A stretch of DNA of 64,000 nucleotides from Agrypnia vestita (taxonomy: Eukaryota > Arthropoda > Insecta > Trichoptera > Phryganeidae): positions 186,001-250,000 of the forward strand of contig JADDOH010004201.1 in the NCBI GenBank assembly GCA_016648135.1. Reading direction: 5' to 3'. Position 1 is the stretch's first letter; each line of letters starts with the position of its first letter. The notes beneath the pieces are model-generated. The model ran no database searches and had not been told where the DNA came from. It saw nothing but the letters and a program-made list of their open reading frames with translations. The translations under genes and the position numbers were made by a program. Positions 56,148 through 64,000 of the stretch are shown piece by piece.

Positions 56148-58734
56148 GATTAATAATGTCTCTGTGACATAAATCCAGCACTGTTCTGAAAGATTTGAAC
56201 AAACTCAAAATATTCTAACGTAAAAAAGTTACGAGTTAGGTTCGTGCAATATAGTTCCTAATAACAAGGTATACGTTTACTAAAATTGTATTTAGTGATT
56301 TGCGTTAGTCTGAATATTATTCTCAATTTATTTAATCAATGATTATTTTTCATTATTAATTATTAATTAACCGTAAAAAGTGTATTATGTAACTACATCA
56401 TATTCAAATGTTCACAAAATATTCATATTTTGTATCTCAATGTCACTCTAGGACCATCTATTATGGTCATTTATGACCTGTTGGTAGTCTGTTTGTTAAA
56501 AAATAAAAAAATAAAAATATATTTTCAAAAAATACTTATCTCGTACATATCCACCGTGTAGAACGAGCATTGGTATAATCCAACGTGGCGGTAAACATAA
56601 CCTGCACGTTACTAAGATGTTTTTCATCTTTAAGACAAAATTGAGACAAAATTTTCCAGGTATAACGCTTCTTAATTTTCCATTTTGGTCCTTTTATACT
56701 TTTCGTTTATCCACGCCACGCCTTTTTCCGTAATACATTGAACCACTGTTTCTGCCATATTAATTTATGGTTGAACCGTTTCAGTTTTGTCATTCATGTG
56801 TCATGCACGTGCATTACTAATTAAAATTCAATACCAATCAATATGTGAGAAATAAGATCATCATGGCCGTTGATTCCTTCGTAGGGCGATGAGGTGTGAA
56901 GATGCCGACGAATGAGGTCCGCTTGTAAATGATTGTTTTTTCTTCCAAATACCGCTGGCAGAGTTGAATAATATTTTTATTTGTCAGTATTTTGGATATG
57001 ATTATTCCGCTTAAATATGCGGAGAACACGAAGTCCTTCACATTTTAGTGAGCGCCGCGCGTGGTGAGGTCGGTCGGTCTGGGGACAAAAGTAATGCATT
57101 CATATGCGTAACCATTCTTGTCGTAAAATCAGATTTTCATTGTAAATAAATATGAATTACAGCAGCAACTTAACGAATTAAATTATAAATTCATTTTTCT
57201 GAGAGCTGGTGGGATGCTGCGCAGAAAGAAGATGAAATATCTCAGGTTGCTGTGGGAAAGAACCCTGACTTTTCAGACCTGAAAAGCATGTATCCTTTGT
57301 GTTTATTAAAATCAATAAATAAATGTAATGGAGCTATTTGCTGTTAAAATTGACATACCTGCTGATATTCGCGTCATGTGTAAACTGGTGGAACATGCAC
57401 GATACCATGATACCCGAACATCGTTTTTTAAATAGTATTATACAACATTGAACATACCGTCAATTGTGGTGTATTCACATTATTAATAGTGTTAGAACTA
57501 ATGTTGCCACAATAATAAAAGAAACATAGATTTTCATCCGATGATTTTAGTTAACATTATTCATACCCACTTTATATTTATTTGAATAGATGTATTTATT
57601 AGAATTGGTTAAATTGGATAATATATTGACCATATATAATCCCCTAAATAATAATATTAATCAGTTATTCACTGTTATAAAATAAAATATTAATCAGTTA
57701 TTCAATGTTATAAATAATACACCAGATTCAAAGTTGAACTTTCTATGAAAATGTAATTATATATTCTATTATTTTGCGTAAAATATTAAAAAATTTATGG
57801 CTAATTTCAACGGCAATTAAATCGTCGTATTTCAAATTGTTTTAAATTTGTGTTCAATATGTAATAATCATTGTAGTTTAGGTAAATAAAATGTGTAACT
57901 TTAATTCTTTAACGATAAATAAATGATAAATAGATGTGTTTTGACAGTATTTTTCTGTTAAAATAATTTTGTATTAACCATTTCCGTGCATATTTCTGAA
58001 AATCGAATTCCGAAGAATTATTTTAGATTATTTAAAAAAAAATATTTGCACAACCCTAAAGGTACTCGTAAATAATTGCAAAATCGGGTAGCCTTCCAGT
58101 TCATGAGTGACTCTCGAGCTTATAACAGTGTTTATAAATTTTGGATGTCTAAGTACTACATGGTTGTGTTAAATTGGACCAGTTAGACGTAGATTAGATT
58201 ACAATGTGATGACTCAATCGCAGTACAGCTAAATTTCAAGACCAAACCAGATTTCCTCACCAGACCACATCGGCCGAAATATGCGAAGGTGTCGCAAATC
58301 CGGTAAACGCCTGCTTTATGAAATGGCCGATTGCATTTCAGGTCGGCGGGTAGCATTGCATATCGGAGTTACCCAATTCGACCTAAAATAGTGCCTGCTT
58401 CAGTTTCTTTATTATTGTTGCACAAGTCGGGGAAAACTAAACACGCTACAAGAACTTCCTCGATAAATTGAAATTGAGACTAAGACCAGAAGTTTTTATT
58501 ATGCGCGAGCATGCAAAAAATGTACAAAAAATCACGTAAATCTTATGGATTTGTAATTATTTACATGCATTATATCAATTCCCCTTTATTCTCCATTAAA
58601 TCATTTTTTCACATGGTAACCATAACTGGGTCGCTTAACTAGTCAAAATTTTATACAGCCCTTTTATTTCTTTGGTTATGAACTTTCTAGATTAAGTGGA
58701 CATCAATATACCTAAATATAAATATTTTAACTGT
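56148..58734. other. Unannotated AT-rich stretch
   Basis: Nothing recognised. Confidence 0.4.
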
Positions 58735-59035
58735 TCGAAGAATATTTTTTCTTCTTCTGTATGAAGGCTTGAACTTTGTGGTGACATTATTATTAAAATA
58801 AAACACAAATTACTTTGTTTTCACCACTATATTAGATTAAAAATCTACATGTTTCGAGAACAATGTTCTCTTCATCAGGATTATTGTGTACTAATCTTAA
58901 AAGTTGAAACAAGCAAATATGTTACGGTGAAGGAGCGGTTGAGGGGGTTGGTGAGGGGAAGGGGGGGATTTTTAATCTAATATAGTGGTGAAAACAAAGT
59001 AATTTGTGTTTTATTTTAATAAATATTTTTATAGC
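58735..59035 (-). mobile_element. Compact PLE end with inverted repeats and hammerhead-like motif
   Basis: Inverted repeats of about 50 bp (58793-58846 and 58971-59028, 'aataaaacacaaatta' to 'ttagattaaaaatc') enclose the best hammerhead-like core of the window and a G-rich tract (58931-58971). The left flank 58735-58800 matches the left edge of the PLE at 28562. No coding remains. Confidence 0.75.
58851..58878 (-). ncRNA. Hammerhead-ribozyme-like core, best copy
   Basis: Minus strand CTGATGA (58878-58872), one extra A, a perfect 6-bp stem II GAGAAC/GTTCTC with loop ATT, then GAAAC (58855-58851). Both core boxes are intact. The additional A before stem II also occurs at 27504-27530. Confidence 0.58.
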
Positions 59036-59590
59036 ATTTTTATTTATGCTGTATAAAATATTAATATATTCATTAACAAATAAATTCAATATAAATATTA
59101 GTAAAATAAATTACTTGATACCAATCAGGGCGTAAGTTTGGTTTCAAATTAATATCTTTGATATTAATTTCACAATGAGCTTTTTTGTGGTAAAATATCA
59201 ATATTTTATTTTAAAAGCAAAACATATCAAATTAACACGACTGTATTGGCCGCTGCGAGACGCGTATAAATTTGACCCGCAGGGCCAAACAGCAAGCAAA
59301 CCAAAGCAAAAGATTGGTTAACCGCTAGTTAATACATAAATAGCGCTATCGGGTAGCCTTAGAGGAGGACATTTTTACTTAGAGAAAAGAAACAAGAAAA
59401 GAAATTCACAAAAAATCTTAACCTTTCTTCTATAACCCATTATTTGCGTCATCTTGTAGCATTAATGATGGACATTGTTTCAAATACATTTTTTTAATAT
59501 CAATACCTCATCATTATTTGCTGCAAAAATTTATTATTCAATGTAAGCAACACGCATTATTCAGAGTAAAACATTTATTAAAGGAAATAT
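59036..59590. other. Unannotated AT-rich stretch
   Basis: Nothing recognised. Confidence 0.4.
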
Positions 59591-60310
59591 AGTTTCATTT
59601 ATTTTTATTTATTTATTTATATTTAATTTTAAGTATAAAATTTTATTTGGACTGTGCTTGTCTCACTAGAAATATCTGTGTTGAGACAGGCATAGTTTAC
59701 AATATTGTATAGGTTCAAAACATAGTAAATAGATAATAGGGTTTAAAGTAACATAATAGAAAATATATCATGTGTTTATATCGTGTCGACTAGACCTTCT
59801 TAATATATTTTAAGCATCTCGGCTTTACTTCCGTGCGGCCATACGTCAATATAGTGCAGAATTAATGGTTCATTATTATAGTACTTGTCAATCCAAGGCA
59901 GTTAACATATTACTCTTGTATCTGGAAAAGTAATGTAGATCGATTTAACCTTTAGAGTCTCTTGAACTCAGCAATCCAGTTTAAGTGCGTTTTAACCTCA
60001 GGAAATAAACTGCTTCGATTTGCAAGAACAAAAACTCGGTCACCTTAAAGATCTACATAAACTCGTATGTTCATTTTTATACTCGGTTCGGATTGCGTAC
60101 GTGTAACTGATTCACTTATCACAACATATGTTTGGATTCCAAACTGATTTACATAGAAATCAACAATTTCTCCATGATAAAAGAAATGAGATAAATATAA
60201 GAAATGAGTTGATGCAATTGATACAAGTCTCTTTAGGTCAACATGTCTGAAAAAATGTGAGCGATCACGTGAACCAAAGCAAATACATCGTATTGCAAAA
60301 TTGTCCACTT
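59591..60310 (-). mobile_element. Possible LINE 3' end
   Basis: A TTTA-rich tail (59597-59635) is followed by 'ggactgtgcttgtctcact', a layout like the 3' ends of other minus-strand LINEs here. The minus-strand frame 60308-60045 (..FRHVDLKRLVSIASTHFLYL..) could be the reverse transcriptase C-terminus, but the match is loose. Confidence 0.35.
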
Positions 60311-60884
60311 CTAGTTATACTAATCTGCGTCTAAAGAAAGATGTTAATCTTGATCTTCACTAAAACCAAGGATGTGTAAACAAGTATATAACAAACAAAC
60401 AAAAGTAAAACAATTATATTATTACTTGTATAGAAAGCTAGTGCGCTGTCCGATATAATACTAACATTCCCTCATTGCTAGGATTACTTTTTCATCTTGT
60501 CAGAAATTTTCCTCTCAAACGAGGTGATAAAAGTGAATAATTTATTGCAAAGACTTTCATAGCCGGTGTATAACACGTAAAGTACGTCATAACTTATGCC
60601 GGTGTAAGGTGCTCACAATTCATTTACGATGTCTATACGCAAAAATTAATTCTTATACTTGACTCGACTCACGATTTAGATTTATAAATAAATTAAAAAT
60701 ATTATAAAGTGTAGTGAATATTGTCTGTGATGTTAATTGTCGGTATGTATAAAAATACACTTCATTGATTGATAAAATTTAGATTGGTTGTTCTCTTAAA
60801 TATTTTAAGTACTATGGTGAATTATAAATACGCTAGCTGCAATCCGTCAAAATTGACGGAACATTGGATCGCGTTTTTGCTAAG
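60311..60884. other. Unannotated stretch
   Basis: Nothing recognised. Confidence 0.4.
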
Positions 60885-61080
60885 CCCTAGTATACATTTA
60901 TACTATGCGTGAAGCGGCCGGTTTCAAGCTCCATCTCTGGTCGTTTAATTTGATTTTTTAGTCGTGAATTCGAATGAAATTACGGACGTTACACGAAGTT
61001 ACGGGAGCAGAGAGACAGACGAACGGACGGACAGATAACAAAATTATTATATTTGATATGCTCTGACGTATGTTATTTAT
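60885..61080 (+). mobile_element. tRNA-derived SINE, family C
   Basis: Box-B-like 'ggtttcaagctcc' (about 60920) and the tail 'tttttagtcgtgaattcga' plus 'aaaattattatatttga' shared with 17175-17330. Confidence 0.55.
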
Positions 61081-61724
61081 TTCAGAACAAAAGGTGTGAA
61101 AATATTTAAATATTCTTCAAAAATTTCTATAAAATTTCTTCAAAAAGAAAAAAACGATTTTGTGGTGGCATTTTTAATTATGTTATAAAATTTATTTGTA
61201 ATGTAAATTATTCTGGTCTGGGAAAAGATAAAATAATTTAATTTTTATTTATTTGAACACTAACGCAATAATATTTATTGAGACTAAAACTGTATCATAC
61301 ATTCCATTTACATCCCGAGTCCTCTGAACAAAATAATAAATGAGAAATAAATCTGGAAAAAACGCTACATATTATGTTTGACAGATATGCCTACAAATTA
61401 ATTGTGGTTAGGAAACTAATGAATACCCTGTATATCGGCAGCGAGAAAAGTAAGATCAGCATGAGGAAATGAATATATTAAAATGCACATTTATTCTTTG
61501 CGTGTTCTAGCAGCTTCCTGCTGATTGGCGCCCGGCGGCTTGCAGCTGCGCACATTCTTCTGCCTACCTTATCGATAACACTTACTAATATTATACTTAC
61601 ACTTATCACAGTATACTTAAGGGAAAATGTACATCCGAGATGATCGTGATAAAAGAAGTGATTCACGTGTGATTCAGAGAATATAAATTAAAAATTTCAG
61701 TGGCGAGAGGTGGGTTATATATAT
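61081..61724. other. Unannotated AT-rich stretch
   Basis: Nothing recognised. Confidence 0.4.
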
Positions 61725-62030
61725 TTTTTACTTCCTTTCTTTTAACTCGTGGCGTCAGTTTGCTTGACGAAAAACTTTGGATCGATTTTAAAGCCTTTTC
61801 CCGTGATCCAATCGAGCTGAAACTTTGCAAGCAGACTCGTGGCGACGATCAAGAAGATCTATCAAATTTTCGTTAAAAAATAATAATGATTATAGTATAA
61901 TTTTGGATTTTTCAAAATTTTAATGGGTTTTTCATACAAGTTGTATGGAGATTCCGACGCATTCCGACACGAAACCCGAAAATGAGAAAGGGAGTATTTT
62001 AAAATCTTGGTTTTTATGGGTTATTTTTTA
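61725..62030 (+). mobile_element. Family F, single complete copy
   Basis: Runs from 'tttacttcctttctttt' to 'cttggtttttatgggttat', with all internal blocks of the family. It lies alone, 24 kb from the main cluster, so the family is dispersed and not merely a local satellite. Confidence 0.82.
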
Positions 62031-62204
62031 TAATATTACGATATCGGAGGTTTTGAGATTTAAAATGTGATATTATTGACGAATAATCAATAATAAAGCG
62101 AATTCCTCTGACAGCGGGATAAGTGTATTAATATTCAAATAGCTTTGGGGATATCTCTAGAGATTCTTGAATCTCTTTGGGTACACTGCAATGAAGTCTA
62201 GCTA

Positions 62205-62820
62205 ACTAACCATCACGCTGTTTCGCCGCAGGGGTAGGCAGAGAGGATTGAACGCCACACTCTTCTCCCCTGGCACACCACTTTTCATGCATCTTCTCAT
62301 ACAAGTTCTACGGTTGTTGAGTCTCCTCAAATACTTGTAGTATCTGATCGTACCAGATCTTTCGCGGGCGCCCTCTATTCCTTTTGCCTTCAACCCTCGC
62401 CTCATATATTTTCTTAACCATCCTTTCCTCGTTCATACGTCCCACGTGACCAAACCATCTCAGCTCTCCTTTCTTTATTCTATCTACCACACCACAGCCA
62501 GCATTACATTCACTTCAAATTTGTTCATTTCTCAATTTATCGACCAAAGATTTTCCACACAAGCGTCTTAGCGGCCGCATTTCTATCGCATTCAGTCTAA
62601 TTTCATTCATCTTTTGCCAATTTCAGGCTTCACTTCCATATATCAAGGTTGGCATTAGAACGCCAATATGTACTGCTAGTCTTGCTTCCTTTTATAGATT
62701 TTTATTGGCCATAATTGCATTTAGAGCACTGTTAACTTTGTTTCCCGTAATCACTCTCGATATCAGTCTCAGCCTTGCCGTTTCTACTAAACACCTAGTC
62801 TACACGTCTAAATAAGATTA
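62205..62820 (-). pseudogene. Family D LINE C-terminus, longest copy
   Basis: Minus strand, with some stops: ..MPTLIYGSEA.., then RLNAIEMRPLRRLCG, KLRNEQI, DRIKKGELRWFGHVGRMNEE, RMVKKIYEARVEGKRNRGRP, RKIWYDQILQVFEET, then in another frame NNRRTCMRRCMKSG and the end ..SLPT. This is the C-terminal domain downstream of the reverse transcriptase of a LINE frequent in moths and butterflies. The 3' end is 'gtgatggttagttagctag'. Confidence 0.88.
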
Positions 62821-63208
62821 TTGCTGAATGAAATATGATAGGAAAGTGGAGTGGAGTTATCAATTGCAAAAGAGACAGAAGAGTCCATATCATACACAAA
62901 CCACCTTGATAAAGACGTTGAGATCTGAATAATATTTTGCTAAAGACCTGTGACTTAAGCAATGTAGGTATTCTAGCACATCATTTAACTACAATATTCA
63001 AGCGAAGGTATGGTATATAATATATTTATTTCGTTAATTTATATAGCGTCGTTTACTCGGTAGATAGAAATAATGCAGTCAAATTATGTGCGTTCGATCA
63101 TTAAATCTTAGATCCGCTATGTTTGTAGTGTAGTTTAATGATTATTACAGAAGCATTTAAAGTGTGCAGCAAAGGAAAGTATGACGTCACACAAATGTGA
63201 ATGCGGTA
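62821..63208. other. Unannotated stretch with one CRE
   Basis: A perfect TGACGTCA lies at 63182-63189. Nothing else. Confidence 0.4.
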
Positions 63209-63262
63209 AAGTAATTTAAAAAAACCGGCAGAATATATTCAGCCGGTTTTTTTAAATTACTT
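63209..63262. repeat. Perfect 21-bp hairpin
   Basis: 63209-63229 (ending AAAAAAACCGGC) pairs exactly with 63242-63262 around a 12-nt loop. Confidence 0.85.
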
Positions 63263-63777
63263 GAAAATTAAATGAAATTTAATAATTTATTTATTTAACA
63301 ATGTATTTATGCATTTTCGTAACGGCACGCGCTCCTAACACGCGCCTAGTATTCAAGGATATTGAGGTCTCGTGATTAAAGTCACGAATGCTGATATTTA
63401 AATATTGTCGAATATCGTCCTCTCTCTCTTACTTAAAACCATATTTTTACAATATTTTATAGACGTGCGTCGCGTACTTATAATACAATATTTGAAACTT
63501 TTATTTATAATATTCCGGGATCTAACAGAGCGTTAATGCTACAAATTATAATTTTACTTCAAATTAATAAATATGAAAATTATCTTATGCCTTTTTAGTA
63601 TAAGTTCTATAAATAAAACATCATAATTACATAATTTTCTATAGAATTTTAAATTAACGTAGACAAGAGAGTAAATATATTTGATTATCCGTAAAGAAAA
63701 GAGTTTTGGACTGGACTGCTGGTGTTTTAAAATAAAGCAATAATTTTTCCAATATAGTCACATTAGACCAGTACTAC
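63263..63777. other. Unannotated AT-rich stretch
   Basis: Nothing recognised. Confidence 0.4.
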
Positions 63778-63960
63778 TGCGTAAAATCAAATTAATCAAT
63801 CAATTGGAAAGACAGAAATAAGAATACAGAATCATCAAATCGAATTCGAACCACGGATCTCCTGCAGGCGCATTATCCAATTACGCTATAGCGGCCTTAG
63901 ATTTTTGTGAATATATTATCAACCTTGTATGTAAGTCTCATTAATTAATTTATTAACATA
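63778..63960 (-). mobile_element. tRNA-derived SINE, family B
   Basis: The left arm 'aaatcaaattaatcaatca' and 'ggaaagacag' is kept. The minus strand of the core reads 'tagcgtaattggataatgcg' (box A) and 'gtggttcgaattcg' (box B). The right arm is mostly lost. Confidence 0.65.
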
Positions 63961-64000
63961 TTTTATCCATTTTTAGAGCAATCCACTTTTTTGGTATAGT

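Noticed and set aside
56838..57041. 67-codon minus-strand ORF
   Set aside because: No motif, no composition difference from neighbours, no splice context.
1..64000. CRISPR array, phage, operon or bacterial defence system
   Set aside because: No direct-repeat/spacer pattern and no prokaryotic gene density. The 13-bp array at 3078 has no spacers.

Overview
The window is AT-rich insect nuclear DNA, probably from a moth or butterfly. That placing is inference. It rests on a cecropia-type mariner, on C-terminal scraps of LINE families common in lepidopteran genomes, and on several tRNA-derived SINE families. Intergenic or intronic sequence and dead transposons fill nearly all of it. No prokaryotic-style genes, CRISPR arrays or canonical stand-alone tRNA/rRNA genes were seen.

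Left part (1-12.5 kb): two mariner copies lie in inverted orientation (295-1574 and 9167-10452). Both sit at the same point inside the 3' end of the same LINE type. Copy 1 is frameshifted. Copy 2 encodes an almost full-length DD34D transposase. Between them are a 13-bp tandem array (3078-3437), a Penelope-like element (PLE) remnant with GIY-YIG coding and a hammerhead-like 3' end (4543-5300), and LINE scraps.

Middle (12.5-42 kb): a GC-rich, non-repetitive block (12640-13740) carries a perfect CRE and four AP-1 consensus sites. Beyond it are paired copies of a TIR element (19800-20564; 31802-32544), a palindromic foldback element (24194-24743), several LINE 3' ends on the minus strand, PLE remnants, and a cluster of a roughly 310-bp non-autonomous family ('F'), partly in head-to-tail tandem (30518-31365; 35820-37730). 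A 2.3-kb jockey/CR1-like LINE (38247-40514) is inserted in a SINE with a 9-bp target duplication. An unidentified minus-strand frame of about 133 open codons lies at 40659-41057.

Right part (42-64 kb): the one convincing host-gene feature is a CpG-rich promoter/5'UTR (about 42600-43288) leading into a signal-peptide first coding exon (43289-43349) that ends in a consensus donor (CAG|GTGAGC). The rest of the window (more than 20 kb) is probably its first intron, and the gene itself is not identified. The region also holds a second GC-rich block with a donor (45290-45570), weaker exon candidates (52939-53014, 53880-54090), SINEs, LINE ends, a PLE end with inverted repeats, and a perfect 123-bp inverted repeat (55813-56147).

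There is no operon-like cooperation between genes. The layout is one gene start set in nested transposon debris. All assignments come from reading the sequence. No database search was run.
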